From Phormidium sp. OSCR (GTDB lineage Bacteria > Cyanobacteriota > Cyanobacteriia > Cyanobacteriales > Geitlerinemataceae): a stretch of DNA of 48,881 nucleotides. The DNA lies in contig LJZT01000001.1 of assembly GCA_001314905.1 (NCBI GenBank), positions 101,074 through 149,954 on the forward strand, in the 5' to 3' direction. Shown one piece after another: positions 10,488-19,977 of this stretch. Made by a program: the position numbers and the translations under genes. Within the stretch, counting starts at the first letter, position 1, and each line of letters begins with the position of its first letter. The notes below the pieces were generated by a model. That model saw nothing but the letters and a program-made list of their open reading frames with translations. It had not been told where the DNA came from and did no database searches.

Positions 10488-10517
10488 AGAGTCCTTAAAC
10501 AGAGAGTCCTTAGACAG
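10488..10517. repeat. 15-bp tandem duplication between sigma and anti-sigma genes
   Basis: AGAGTCCTTAAACAG (10488-10502) is directly followed by AGAGTCCTTAGACAG (10503-10517), 14 of 15 identical. It lies 65 bp beyond the stop of the sigma gene, in the presumed leader of the anti-sigma gene. No function is evident. Confidence 0.7.
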
Positions 10518-10581
10518 ACAGTATGAATACGGTTCTACAGGGACTGACGTATGACGATGGGTCTAAAGTTCCTGATTCGGC

Positions 10582-11247
10582 TTAACTGTCGATGTAGTTC
10601 TTTAATTCCGATTGTAAACGATGGCGGGCGCGAGCGATGCGGGACTTAACCGTTCCCAGGGAGACGCCGGTAATTTCGGCAATCTCTTCGTAGGCCATCC
10701 CTTCGATTTCTCGCAGCACAATGGTGGTACGGAAGGCTTCGGGGAGGTCGGCGATCGCCAGTCGCAGTCTACTATAGAACTCATCCGTGGCTAGGGCATC
10801 ATCGGGACCCGGTTCATCGGCGGCAATTTCCCACTCTCGTTCCCCATCATGGGTTCGGAAGGTGGCATCGAGAGACAGGGGAGGACGAACGCGCTTGCGT
10901 TTGCGCAGTTCATCGTAAAACAGATTGGTCGTAATACGACTGAGCCACCCTTTGAACTTAACGGGATCTTGGAGTCGGCGCACATTGCGATAAACGCGAA
11001 TCCAAACCTCTTGTGCTAAGTCAGAGCGATCTTGCCAATCGGGGGCTAGATGATAAAGAACCTTATCAACGTAGGATTGATAGCGACGTAATAACTCAGC
11101 GAACGCGGCCCGATCGGGACGAGCGCCAAGTTGGCAACGACGAACTAAGTCTAAATTTGAAAGCTGAGCCGGAGGAACCACGGGTGTTTGGGGAATGGTC
11201 GCCTCAACCGCAGACCAAGATAATGAAATAGAATGTGTCATGGGCAT
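10582..11247 (-). CDS. sigG: ECF (group 4) RNA polymerase sigma factor, SigG/RpoE-like (221 aa)
   Basis: This is an alternative sigma factor of the extracytoplasmic-function class. The sigma-2 region spans about residues 45-115 (FAELLRRYQSYVDKVLYHLAPDWQDRSDLAQEVWIRVY, then FKGWLSRITTNLFYDELRKRKR). The linker is acidic, and sigma-4 lies at about 150-215 with YEEIAEITGVSLGTVKSRIARARHRL as the helix-turn-helix. Pairing with a downstream anti-sigma-like gene matches the cyanobacterial SigG arrangement; the symbol is by family resemblance and context. The start is ATG 11247 (ATG 11241 is also possible). An ECF-type promoter lies 34-61 bp upstream, which suggests autoregulation. Confidence 0.9.
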   Translation of the reverse strand: MPMTHSISLSWSAVEATIPQTPVVPPAQLSNLDLVRRCQLGARPDRAAFAELLRRYQSYVDKVLYHLAPDWQDRSDLAQEVWIRVYRNVRRLQDPVKFKGWLSRITTNLFYDELRKRKRVRPPLSLDATFRTHDGEREWEIAADEPGPDDALATDEFYSRLRLAIADLPEAFRTTIVLREIEGMAYEEIAEITGVSLGTVKSRIARARHRLQSELKNYIDS

Positions 11248-11280
11248 ATCGGGGCGATCTCGAATCTACCTATTACTGGC

Positions 11281-11308
11281 AAGACGTTGCACTTATGCTA
11301 AGAGTTCC
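11281..11308 (-). promoter_or_regulatory. ECF/sigmaE-type promoter of the sigG-like gene
   Basis: On the minus strand GGAACT (11308-11303) is followed by a 16-base spacer and CGTCTT (11286-11281). This fits the ECF consensus GGAAC-N15/16-CGTC. The implied transcript would start near 11275, leaving a leader of about 28 bases before ATG 11247. Because the product is itself an ECF sigma, positive autoregulation is the simplest reading. Confidence 0.65.
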
Positions 11309-11485
11309 CGGATGCTCGCCCCTGGCCTGTGGTTAGGTTGATGAACTGTCACGGATTTGTGTCCCATCTTAGGCGATCGCGTCGCGGGTCTTTAAACTAA
11401 GGAAGGCGGATCTGCCCTTAACCGGTTCTCCCCCCATGGCCGCCGCTTGGCCCTTTGTGTGACCCTGTTTTTAACCGATCTGATC

Positions 11486-13723
11486 ATGAACAGCATTGTG
11501 ACATTTGACCAAGACGCAGAACAGATTGATGTTCTCAATGCCGAGGCGCAGATGCTGTTTGGGTATTCGACGGAAGCGGTGCAGGGGCGATCGCTAACTC
11601 TATTATTCCCCAACTGGGACAAGACTGATGACCCGAAGCTCGGACAGCACGCCGATGGTCATCGGTTTCCCTGTCAGGTGGAGGTGCTTAGAGGCGCGCG
11701 GATGGGTGTCATTACCTGTCAGCCGCGTCTTTCTGAGGCCGCCGGGCCGGTTCATGATGTGACGCTGTTACAGCGGTTCATTGAGGACGCTCCCACGGCC
11801 ATTGCCATGTTTGATCGCCAGATGAGGTATTTGCAAGTCACCCGTCGTTGGTTGAGTGAGTTTCATCTGCAACGACAGTCGCTTCAGGGGCGATCGCATT
11901 ATGAAACCTTTCCCTTATTTGAGCAAGATCCCGAAGCGAGCCAGCGTTGGCAACGCCGTCAACAGTCCTGTTTGGCGGGGAACATTGAAACTGGGGATGA
12001 TGAGCCGGTTCGTCATGCTGATGGCAGTTTAGATTGGTATCGCTGGGAGATGCGGCCTTGGAAAACGGAAACGGGGGAAATTGGCGGGATTCTCCTGTGG
12101 ACGGACAACATTACCCATACCAAAACGGTCCGCGATGAACTCTACGAGGCCAAGGAAGCTGCTGAAGCGGCTAATCGCTCCAAAAGTACCTTTTTGGCCA
12201 ATATGAGCCATGAATTGCGTACGCCTCTCAATGCCATTATTGGCTATAGTGAAATGCTCAGTGAGGAGGCCCAGGAAGACGGCTATGAGGAGATTGCCTC
12301 GGATTTAAGCAAAATTCGCGGTGCGGGAAAACATCTGCTGTCGTTGATTAATGACATCCTCGATATCTCTAAAATTGAGGCGGGACGTATGGACCTCTAT
12401 ATTGAGGCCTTTGACTTAAATACCCTGATGCTGGAGATTGAGGCTACGGCCACACCGCTGATTGAGGAGAAAAATAATCGCCTCATCCTCAAGGGAGACG
12501 CGGAATTGGGCAATATGTACGCCGATTTAACCAAAGTGCGACAAGTGTTGTTTAACCTGATCAGCAACGCCGCTAAGTTTACTCAGGAGGGGGAGATTAC
12601 CTTTGCTGTGCGACGAGAACAGGTTGGCGATCGCCCCTGGATTGCTTTTGAGGTCAGGGATACAGGCATCGGCATGACAGCCGAACAACTCGAAAATGTG
12701 TTTACGGCCTTTAGCCAAGCTGATGCGTCAACAACCCGTAAATATGGCGGGACTGGGTTAGGATTGGCGATCGCCCGCCATTTTTGTCAGATGATGGGTG
12801 GGGATCTTCAGGCCAGCAGTGAACCCAATGTTGGCTCTAGTTTTATTGTGAATCTACCCGCTGAACCGATTGATATTATCGATGACCCCGTCGAAGAGGG
12901 CAAGAAACGGGAGAATAGTGGCGGGTCAACTGGGGTCATTTTAGTGATTGATGATGACCCTGATACGTTGGATTTAATTTCTCGGCGCTTGACAAAAGAC
13001 GGATTTTATGTAGAGACCGCCAACAATGGTGAAGAGGGTCTGGCGAAGGCTCGTCAACTTCATCCTGATGCGATTATTCTCGACATTCTCATGGAAGGGA
13101 TGAGTGGCTGGAATGTTCTCTCGGAACTCAAAGCGGATAAAACTCTGGTGGATGTTCCGACGATTGTGGCCACGATTCTCGATGACCGCAATATCGGTTT
13201 TACCTTAGGGGCCTCAGACTATTTAGTCAAACCGGTGGATAACCAGCAACTGACGCGGCTGTTGGAAAAATACCAACGGCGTTCAGGGAGCCAAAATCCC
13301 CCCCGTCGCGATCGCATTCTGGTGGTCGAAGACGATGATATGACACGGGAGATGATGCGGCGGACTTTGGAGAAATCGGGGTGTAATGTGGTGGAAGCCA
13401 ACAACGGACGAGCCGCTCTCGATGCGGTGGCGGCTGAGGTTCCCCAGTTGGTGCTACTGGATCTGATGATGCCGGAAATGGATGGGTTTAGCTTCTTGGC
13501 CAAATTCCGCGAAAATCCTCAATGGCGAACGGTTCCCGTGGTGGTGGTGACGGCGATGGAGTTGACAGCGAGCGATCGCCAACGACTCGATGGCTGTGTG
13601 GTTCATATCCTAGAAAAAGGAACCGCCACCCGCGAGGAACTCCTCTATGAAGTGCGGGAGCGCTTATTTGCCAGTCTTAACTTGTCCTCAACAGAATCTT
13701 CAGGAAAATGGGAGAATGAATGA
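11486..13723 (+). CDS. Hybrid histidine kinase: PAS-PAS-HisKA-HATPase-REC-REC
   Basis: This is a cytoplasmic hybrid kinase. The N-terminus is a PAS domain (IVTFDQDAEQIDVLNAEA), a second PAS domain lies at about residues 100-220, and a short coiled coil ([13 protein letters not shown]) precedes HisKA with phosphoacceptor His242 in [15 protein letters not shown]. HATPase_c has LFNLISNAAKFT, DTGIGM and GTGLGLAI. Two receivers follow, with phosphoacceptors Asp533 (AIILDILM) and Asp659 (LVLLDLMM). The start is uncertain: ATG 11486 is the first ATG, but the PAS fold begins at once, and TTG 11447 would add 13 residues. It heads a same-strand signalling run and is divergent from the sigma gene. Confidence 0.93.
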   Translation: MNSIVTFDQDAEQIDVLNAEAQMLFGYSTEAVQGRSLTLLFPNWDKTDDPKLGQHADGHRFPCQVEVLRGARMGVITCQPRLSEAAGPVHDVTLLQRFIEDAPTAIAMFDRQMRYLQVTRRWLSEFHLQRQSLQGRSHYETFPLFEQDPEASQRWQRRQQSCLAGNIETGDDEPVRHADGSLDWYRWEMRPWKTETGEIGGILLWTDNITHTKTVRDELYEAKEAAEAANRSKSTFLANMSHELRTPLNAIIGYSEMLSEEAQEDGYEEIASDLSKIRGAGKHLLSLINDILDISKIEAGRMDLYIEAFDLNTLMLEIEATATPLIEEKNNRLILKGDAELGNMYADLTKVRQVLFNLISNAAKFTQEGEITFAVRREQVGDRPWIAFEVRDTGIGMTAEQLENVFTAFSQADASTTRKYGGTGLGLAIARHFCQMMGGDLQASSEPNVGSSFIVNLPAEPIDIIDDPVEEGKKRENSGGSTGVILVIDDDPDTLDLISRRLTKDGFYVETANNGEEGLAKARQLHPDAIILDILMEGMSGWNVLSELKADKTLVDVPTIVATILDDRNIGFTLGASDYLVKPVDNQQLTRLLEKYQRRSGSQNPPRRDRILVVEDDDMTREMMRRTLEKSGCNVVEANNGRAALDAVAAEVPQLVLLDLMMPEMDGFSFLAKFRENPQWRTVPVVVVTAMELTASDRQRLDGCVVHILEKGTATREELLYEVRERLFASLNLSSTESSGKWENE

Positions 13724-13822
13724 GCTGTATTGAGGGAGCCACAACTGTGCAAGTGAAATCTGTCCAGAGTGTGGGTCGTTCTTGGCTCAGAGGACGAGAA
13801 CGCCGCTGGAGATTGGCTGACT

Positions 13823-14209
13823 ATGGCTAAAATTTTATTGGTTGAAGATAACGAAATGAATCGGGATATGCTGTCACGGCGCCTCAGACGCAAGGGCCAT
13901 GAGGTGGTTGTGGCCACTGATGGTGCCGAGGGGGTTGATCTGTCCATCCGTGAAAGTCCCGACTTGATTTTAATGGATATGGGCCTACCGGTGATGGACG
14001 GTTGGGAGGCAACTCGGACCATTAAAGCCGCTGCGAAAACTCAGCAGATCCCGATTATCGCTCTGACGGCTCATGCGATCGCCGGCGATCGCGAAAAATG
14101 TCTCGCGGCTGGCTGTGATGACTACGATACCAAACCGGTGGAGTTTCCCCGTCTACTTGCCAAAATTGAAAGCCTTTTGTCGTCTTCGTCGTCTGAAGCC
14201 GATGGCTGA
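13823..14209 (+). CDS. Single-domain response regulator (CheY-like, 128 aa)
   Basis: The protein is only a receiver domain: [15 protein letters not shown] with acidic Asp9, phosphoacceptor Asp52 in LILMDMGLP, Thr82 and Lys104 ([11 protein letters not shown]). There is no output domain, so it should pass phosphate in a relay or bind a partner protein. The start ATG 13823 gives the canonical MAKILLVED; an upstream in-frame codon at 13769 adds 18 unrelated residues. It sits between two closely related histidine kinases, which are its likely phosphodonors. Confidence 0.93.
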   Translation: MAKILLVEDNEMNRDMLSRRLRRKGHEVVVATDGAEGVDLSIRESPDLILMDMGLPVMDGWEATRTIKAAAKTQQIPIIALTAHAIAGDREKCLAAGCDDYDTKPVEFPRLLAKIESLLSSSSSEADG

Positions 14210-14244
14210 GTTGTTTAGTCCGCTGTTGTTCTGCCAAGGTTTAT

Positions 14245-16560
14245 GTGTTTACCATGATTGATGACGCCAATTCTCAACGCCTGACGCGGCGGACTCAACT
14301 GGGGATTGTTGCCGGTTGTGGGTTTGTGGCCATGGCTTGGTTCTTGGATTTCTGGGCCAATCCAAGTTCCGGGGGATTCTCGCTGTGGCAACGCCATCTC
14401 CAGAACCCGGTTTTGTGGCTGGTTGACATGATGCCGCTGCTGAGTGGACTGGTGGCCCATCGCTTTAGTCAGCAAATTGCTCGCCGGGATTTAGAACAAC
14501 AGCAACAACGCCAAACTCTGAAAAACCAAAGTCGGGCCTTGGTGGATTTGGCCCGTAATCAACAGTTTGAAACCGGCAGTATCTCAGCGACGCTGAAGGG
14601 GATTGCTCAGACGGCGGCCCAAATTGTCAATGTGGCTCGGGTGAGTTTGTGGCAGTTTGAGGGCGATCGCCTGGTGTGTTTGGAAGTCTATTGCCGTCAA
14701 ACTGACAGTCATCGTAAGGGGACGAGTCTGGCGATTCGCGATGTTCCCAATTATACTCGCGCCCTGGAGAGCGATCGCTGTCTGGCGATCTCAGATGTTA
14801 ACGCAGACCCCCGCAGTCAGGCGCTGGCGGCGGCTTATTTCACTCCTAATCAGATTGTTGCTGTTCTCTGCGCTCCCGTGCGTTTAGGGCGCAAAATGGT
14901 GGGGGTGGTCTGTTGTGAACAGGCTCATAGTCCGCGACGCTGGACCGTTGAAGAACGGACGTTTGTGGCTTCGATTGGGGACTTTGTGGCTTTGGCCTTG
15001 CAAACGGGCGATCGCACCTCCGCTGAAGTGGCTCGCTGGGAAAGTGAAGAACGGTTCCGCTGGCTCTCGGAAGCAACGTTTGAGGGGATTATCATCCATG
15101 CTGATGATGCGATTCTCGATACGAATCAGGCTCTGGGAACCCTATTTGGCTATTCCGACACGGAACTGCTGGCCATGAACCCGCTGCAATTGTTCGCTCC
15201 TGACTGTCGGGCCGCGGCCCGAGACCCGTTGCGATCGGGATCGGAGAAAACCTCGGAATTGACGGGACTGCGGCGTGATGGCAGTCTCTTTTCGGTAGAA
15301 ATTCAGGGACGCTCTCTTCCCTATTACGGCAATAAGGTTCGCGTTACCGCTGTGCGAGACATTAGTGAACGTAAAGCCGCTGAAGTGGCTCTACGGCAGA
15401 GTGAGGCTCGTTATCGAGCTATATCTGAGTTGGCCTCGGACTATATTTATGCTGCCGAAGTTAGTGCTGAGGGTGTGCTGGTGGTGCAATGGGCCACCCA
15501 GGCCTTTGAGGAGATTACCGGCTACCGCATCGACGAGATCCAAGAGTTGGGAGGCTGGTCTGAGGTGATTTACCCGGAGGATCGACCTCAAGCGCGTCGG
15601 GTTCCGAGCAACAGGAGCAACAATTGGGATGGAATGCGCGAATATCGTATTGTTGCCCGCAATGGCGAGATTCGTTGGCTACGAGACTATGCGCGTCCTG
15701 ATGGGGATGAGCCGGGACATGGTTCAGGGGGAGAGACTCCGTTACGGTTGCTCGGGGCTGTCAAGGATATTACCTTAGCCAAGCAGGCTGAGGAAGAACT
15801 GTATCGGGCCAAAGAGGCGGCGGAAGCGGCGAATCGGTCTAAAAGTGCGTTTCTGGCCAATATGAGCCATGAACTGCGGACTCCCCTGAATGCCATTATT
15901 GGCTATAGCGAAATTTTGCAGGAGGAAGCCGAAGATGAGGGGAATGAGGAGGCGGTTGAGGATGTGCAAAAGATTCGTACGGCGGGGAATTATCTGTTGG
16001 CCTTGATTAACGATATTCTCGATATCTCTAAGATTGAGGCGGGCAAGATGGAGCTGTATCTCGAATCTTTTGATGTGGGGATGTTAATTGAGGAAGTCTG
16101 CGTGACGGTGGAGCCGTTGGTGGCTAAAAATCAGAATACCTTGACGATTGAGGGGGATTCTGAGTTGGGGGAAATGCAGGCGGATTTAACGAAGGTGCGA
16201 CAGGTTCTGTTGAATTTACTCAGTAATGCGGCCAAGTTCACTGAGGCGGGACAGATCACCTTGGAGGTGACACGCCAGGCCGAGACGATTCGCTTCCGGG
16301 TGATGGATACGGGGATTGGGATGAGCGAGGAACAGGTGAAGCAGTTGTTTGAACCCTTTACTCAGGGCGATGTTTCGACGACGCGCCAATATGGCGGGAC
16401 GGGATTGGGGTTAACGATTAGTCGCCGCTACTGCCAGATGATGGGTGGGGAGATTACAGTAGAGAGTGAATTGAATCATGGCTCGACGTTCTTGGTTGAG
16501 TTACCCTTGATGGTTAATCGCTTGGCGATCGCCCTGAAGTCTTCGGACTCGTCCGATTGA
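14245..16560 (+). CDS. Membrane GAF-PAS-PAS sensor histidine kinase (771 aa)
   Basis: Two N-terminal hydrophobic segments (about residues 20-38 and 53-70) form a membrane anchor, followed by a coiled coil ([17 protein letters not shown]). A GAF domain lies at about 100-255, PAS domains at about 268-380 and 385-510. HisKA has phosphoacceptor His542 ([19 protein letters not shown]) and HATPase_c carries [18 protein letters not shown] and GTGLGLTI. The kinase core is strikingly similar to that of the hybrid kinase upstream, indicating a duplication. GTG 14245 has AAGG six bases upstream; ATG 14254 is the alternative start. No receiver is attached, so the neighbouring single-domain regulator or the receiver-cyclase is a plausible target. 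Confidence 0.93.
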   Translation: MFTMIDDANSQRLTRRTQLGIVAGCGFVAMAWFLDFWANPSSGGFSLWQRHLQNPVLWLVDMMPLLSGLVAHRFSQQIARRDLEQQQQRQTLKNQSRALVDLARNQQFETGSISATLKGIAQTAAQIVNVARVSLWQFEGDRLVCLEVYCRQTDSHRKGTSLAIRDVPNYTRALESDRCLAISDVNADPRSQALAAAYFTPNQIVAVLCAPVRLGRKMVGVVCCEQAHSPRRWTVEERTFVASIGDFVALALQTGDRTSAEVARWESEERFRWLSEATFEGIIIHADDAILDTNQALGTLFGYSDTELLAMNPLQLFAPDCRAAARDPLRSGSEKTSELTGLRRDGSLFSVEIQGRSLPYYGNKVRVTAVRDISERKAAEVALRQSEARYRAISELASDYIYAAEVSAEGVLVVQWATQAFEEITGYRIDEIQELGGWSEVIYPEDRPQARRVPSNRSNNWDGMREYRIVARNGEIRWLRDYARPDGDEPGHGSGGETPLRLLGAVKDITLAKQAEEELYRAKEAAEAANRSKSAFLANMSHELRTPLNAIIGYSEILQEEAEDEGNEEAVEDVQKIRTAGNYLLALINDILDISKIEAGKMELYLESFDVGMLIEEVCVTVEPLVAKNQNTLTIEGDSELGEMQADLTKVRQVLLNLLSNAAKFTEAGQITLEVTRQAETIRFRVMDTGIGMSEEQVKQLFEPFTQGDVSTTRQYGGTGLGLTISRRYCQMMGGEITVESELNHGSTFLVELPLMVNRLAIALKSSDSSD

Positions 16561-16662
16561 GGCTGACGGGATCAGCTAAACTGGGACGACGGCTCACGGT
16601 GGGCGATCGCCTCATGTCTGGGATGGTTGGCTAGGTGCTGGCCGAAGTGGTTAACTGAGGTC

Positions 16663-16685
16663 TTGATATCAAAACTTGATATCAA
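16663..16685. repeat. Twin palindromes TTGATATCAA upstream of the cyclase gene
   Basis: Two identical perfect 10-bp palindromes (16663-16672 and 16676-16685, centres 13 bp apart) lie about 90-110 bp before the receiver-cyclase start. They are followed by degenerate relatives (TCTTGAT, GCTTGACT, GTTTGATT). They could be operators for a dimeric regulator or the remains of tandem duplication. Confidence 0.6.
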
Positions 16686-16774
16686 GTCTTGATTTAAGTG
16701 CTTGACTGAGTGTTTGATTGGGGGTTTTGGCTCAAGTCTTTGCTCAATGTTTTGCTGACTAGAGGAGTTCGTTC

Positions 16775-17845
16775 ATGACATCGCCGGAAACTGCTAAAGT
16801 CTTGGTTGTTGATGATAATGAGGCTAACCGCGATTTACTCAGACGACGGTTAAAACGTCAGGGGTATGAGGCGATGGTGGCTGAGGATGGCTTTCGCGCT
16901 CTGGAATTGATGGCGGAATATCCCTTTGATTTGGTCTTGCTCGACATCATGATGCCGGGAATGAATGGGTATCAAGTCCTCGAAAAAATTAAGGCAGATC
17001 CTGAACTTCGAGATATTCCGGTTTTAGTTATTTCGGCTCTTGACGATATTGAAAGTGTTGTCAAATGTATTGAATTAGGGGCAGAAGACTATTTACCAAA
17101 ACCCTTTAATCCGATTTTATTAAAAGCCAGATTGGGGGCTTGCCTGGAAAAAAAGCGCCTAAGAGACCAAGAAAAGGCATACCTAGAAAAACTGACAACT
17201 GAACAAAAAAAATCTGAGAAACTTTTATTAAGTATCTTACCAAAACCCATTGCTGAACGACTCAAGCAAAACCCTAAAACAATTGCGGATAGTTTTGATG
17301 ATGTGAGTGTTTTATTTGCCGACATTGTGGGGTTTACGAAGTTATGGTCGCGAATTTCTCCAACAGAATTAGTTGAATTATTAAATGAAATTTTTTCAGG
17401 GTTTGACAGATTGGCTGAAAAAAATGGACTCGAAAAAATAAAAACGATTGGCGATGCTTATATGGTGGTGGGGGGATTGCCGATTCCTCGGGAGGATCAT
17501 GCCGAGGCGATCGCCCAGATGGCCCTAGATATGCAAACCCGCATGGCCCAGTTTAATCGCGGCGATCATGAACCCTTTAGTATTCGCATTGGCATTAACA
17601 CGGGTCCCGTTGTGGCGGGGGTGATTGGCACCAATAAGTTTACCTATGATCTTTGGGGGGATACAGTCAATACCGCCAGCCGTATGGAGTCCCATGGTAT
17701 TGCCAATACAATTCAAGTGACCGAAGCCACCTATGAACGTTTAAAAGATTGCTTTAACTTTGAACGTCGAGGGGTGATTGATGTCAAAGGAAAAGGTAGA
17801 ATGACCACATATTTACTTCTCGATCGCCGGACAAAATGCCCATGA
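16775..17845 (+). CDS. Receiver-domain class III adenylate cyclase (356 aa)
   Basis: A response regulator whose output is synthesis of cyclic AMP. The receiver (residues 6-125) has Asp13/Asp14 and phosphoacceptor Asp57 (LVLLDIMMPGM), with Lys109 in YLPKPF. A coiled-coil linker (125-150) leads to a LLLSILPKPIAERL segment typical of cyclases. In the catalytic domain I see metal ligands Asp183 and Asp227, the purine-specifying pair Lys223/Asp292 and transition-state residues Asn299/Arg303. All six are present, which predicts an active enzyme preferring ATP. GAGGAG lies shortly upstream of ATG 16775. The stop overlaps the next gene. Confidence 0.94.
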   Translation: MTSPETAKVLVVDDNEANRDLLRRRLKRQGYEAMVAEDGFRALELMAEYPFDLVLLDIMMPGMNGYQVLEKIKADPELRDIPVLVISALDDIESVVKCIELGAEDYLPKPFNPILLKARLGACLEKKRLRDQEKAYLEKLTTEQKKSEKLLLSILPKPIAERLKQNPKTIADSFDDVSVLFADIVGFTKLWSRISPTELVELLNEIFSGFDRLAEKNGLEKIKTIGDAYMVVGGLPIPREDHAEAIAQMALDMQTRMAQFNRGDHEPFSIRIGINTGPVVAGVIGTNKFTYDLWGDTVNTASRMESHGIANTIQVTEATYERLKDCFNFERRGVIDVKGKGRMTTYLLLDRRTKCP

Positions 17846-19572
17846 ATGATGCTGTTGTTCCCCGTCATTGGCCCCCTCATCGGGTCTTAGGCCAATTATC
17901 CCCCTGGATTCTCGGATTTGTGAGCCTCTCTCTCGCAAGTCCAGCACTGGGCCAATCTAGTCAAAACTGGATCACTCCCTGTTTAGAAACCCTGCAACAG
18001 CAGACCTCTCTCTCGCTTCCCTCTGGGGGGCTAAATCGCCCTGTAACTCGCGGCGAGTTGGCGGGGATGATGAATCCGATTCGTTTTGCGGGATCGCCCT
18101 CTGAGGAGGGTCTTCCCTACTTAAACGAGGGAAATGGGCGCGAGGGGAATGGAATCGAGGTAGAGACGGTCAACCTGGATCAGTATCTCTCTCGCGGACA
18201 ACTTTGGCAGATATTAACGCAGGAGTTGGGCTATCAGGCCGCGGGTCCAGCCCGAGAGACCCTGAACCGGTATTATCGAGATGGGATTCTGGTTCGGGAT
18301 GATGGGGCGTTAGAGGCGATCGCAGCGGCGGCGGAACGGGGGCTAGTGGTGAATCCCTCGGGGGCGGATTGGCTCTATCCCTATCGCTTAGCCAGCCGGG
18401 CCGATGTGGTAGCGAGTCTTTGTCAAGTGCTGGCGTTGGAACAACCGGAATTTATGGGGTTAATTCCCTCCCAGTTTGTGGCCCCGATTGAGGTCCCGGA
18501 ATTGCGGGGCGTTTGGCTGACGAATGTGGACAGTGAGGTCTTGTTTTCCTCTCGGAATCTACGGGAGGGCTTTGAACGGCTGCATCGTCTCAATTTTAAT
18601 ACTGTCTATCCGGTGGTGTGGAATTGGGGCTATACCCTCTATCCCAGTCAAGTGGCGGAACCGGTGATTGGTCGGGCGGTGGACCCGGAACCGGGGTTGC
18701 AGGGGCGTGATATGTTAGCCGAGGCCATCGAGTATGGCCAGGAGTTGGGGTTACGGGTGATTCCCTGGTTTGAGTTTGGTTTTCAGGCTCCGTCGTATTC
18801 AGAATTAGCGCGACGGAAACCGGAGTGGCTGACGCAACGGGCCGATGGAACTCGGACGATTATGGAAGGGGAACATGAGCGGGTTTGGCTGAATCCCTTT
18901 CACCCGGAAGTCCAAGAGTTTATTCTCGATTTAGTGTTAGAAGTCGTTGAGAATTACGATGTAGATGGGATTCAATTTGACGACCATTTAGGCTTGCCAG
19001 TGGAGTTTGGCTATGATGCCTATACGGTGGAATTGTATCGCCGTGAGCATGATGGTGAAGACCCACCAGAGGATTTTAATGACCCAGACTGGGTGCGTTG
19101 GCGGGCGGACAAAATTACTGAGTTTGTGGGGCGGATGTTTGAGGCGGTGAAGGCGGTTAAGCCGGATGTGGTCATTTCGGTGTCTCCGAATCCGCAGCAT
19201 TTTGCCTATGCGCGTTATTTACAGGATTGGCAGCGGTGGCAGGAGTTAGGCTATATCGAGGAGTTGGTGTTACAGGTCTATCGCAGTGATATTGAGGTGT
19301 TTATTGGGGAGTTGAACCGTCCAGAAGTGGCGGCGGCCCGTCGTCAGATTCCGGTGGGAATTGCGGTGTTGGCGGGGTTACGTAATCGCCCGACGGAAAT
19401 GCCGTTAATTGAGGAGAAGGTGCGGACTATTCGCAATCAAGGGTTTGCGGGGATGTCGTTTTTCTTCTATCAAAGTCTCTGGGATTGGTCGGAGGATTCG
19501 CCCGAGAGTCGGGAGGCGGGGTTGGCGGAGTTTTTCCGAGAGGCGATCGCGCCTCCGGATGTGATTGATTAG
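17836..19572 (+). CDS. Secreted GHL10/DUF187-family glycoside hydrolase-like protein with SLH-like N-terminus (578 aa)
   Basis: An N-terminal signal-type hydrophobic stretch (about residues 20-40, ending SPALGQ) indicates export. Residues about 42-210 contain S-layer-homology-like pieces (NRPVTRGELAGMM and ASRADVVASLCQVL) that could anchor it to the cell wall. Residues about 220-565 form the glycosidase-like barrel: LRGVWLTNVDSEVL, GLRVIPWFEFGF, YDVDGIQFDDHLG and the acidic active-site region. Family members (YngK-like) are thought to act on surface polysaccharides, but the substrate is unproven. The start is ATG 17836 or ATG 17842; the latter forms an ATGA overlap with the cyclase stop, pointing to translational coupling. 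Confidence 0.87.
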   Translation: MPMNDAVVPRHWPPHRVLGQLSPWILGFVSLSLASPALGQSSQNWITPCLETLQQQTSLSLPSGGLNRPVTRGELAGMMNPIRFAGSPSEEGLPYLNEGNGREGNGIEVETVNLDQYLSRGQLWQILTQELGYQAAGPARETLNRYYRDGILVRDDGALEAIAAAAERGLVVNPSGADWLYPYRLASRADVVASLCQVLALEQPEFMGLIPSQFVAPIEVPELRGVWLTNVDSEVLFSSRNLREGFERLHRLNFNTVYPVVWNWGYTLYPSQVAEPVIGRAVDPEPGLQGRDMLAEAIEYGQELGLRVIPWFEFGFQAPSYSELARRKPEWLTQRADGTRTIMEGEHERVWLNPFHPEVQEFILDLVLEVVENYDVDGIQFDDHLGLPVEFGYDAYTVELYRREHDGEDPPEDFNDPDWVRWRADKITEFVGRMFEAVKAVKPDVVISVSPNPQHFAYARYLQDWQRWQELGYIEELVLQVYRSDIEVFIGELNRPEVAAARRQIPVGIAVLAGLRNRPTEMPLIEEKVRTIRNQGFAGMSFFFYQSLWDWSEDSPESREAGLAEFFREAIAPPDVID

Positions 19573-19977
19573 AGAGATAGTGGCGGTAAATGCTCGAATC
19601 GGCGGGCATCTATCGCTAATCCGGTCAAATGTCATAAACCTTTATCATTCGGCCCTTGCCTAAACCTCTGGGAAAATTTAGGATAGTAAAAGACTTAGCT
19701 CTCCGACCCAGAGAGGCCGCAAGTGTCAGTCGCTTGTTGGTTCGATGATCGCTTTAAAAATTGAACTGTCAAGGCTTAGGAGTTTCGTACTTTTAAGACC
19801 GTTGTTTGCTGGATAGTTTTGGCTTTAGATGAGTGACCCAGGGAGATCCCGAATTTGCGTGATCTCGCTTGTCTTGGCTAAAGTTAACCGAACTTAATCC
19901 TGCACGTTAGGTGTAGGTTGTCAGCGTCCGTTGTCCCTTATGTTAAGTGGACATGACGTTGTGTTTCTCATTGACTG
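19573..19977. other. 405-bp leader region ahead of the AlaRS-like gene
   Basis: No gene is seen. Several perfect short inverted repeats are present: GAGATC (19843-19848) with GATCTC (19861-19866), and CTGGTG (19975-19980) with CACCAG (19984-19989); the latter overlaps the annotated GTG start. The region could be a structured 5' leader of the downstream gene. I could not match it to a T-box or any other known riboswitch. Confidence 0.45.

Noticed and set aside
19735-19760. GGTTCGA-like T-loop sequence suggesting a tRNA
   Set aside because: No acceptor, D or anticodon stem could be folded around it.
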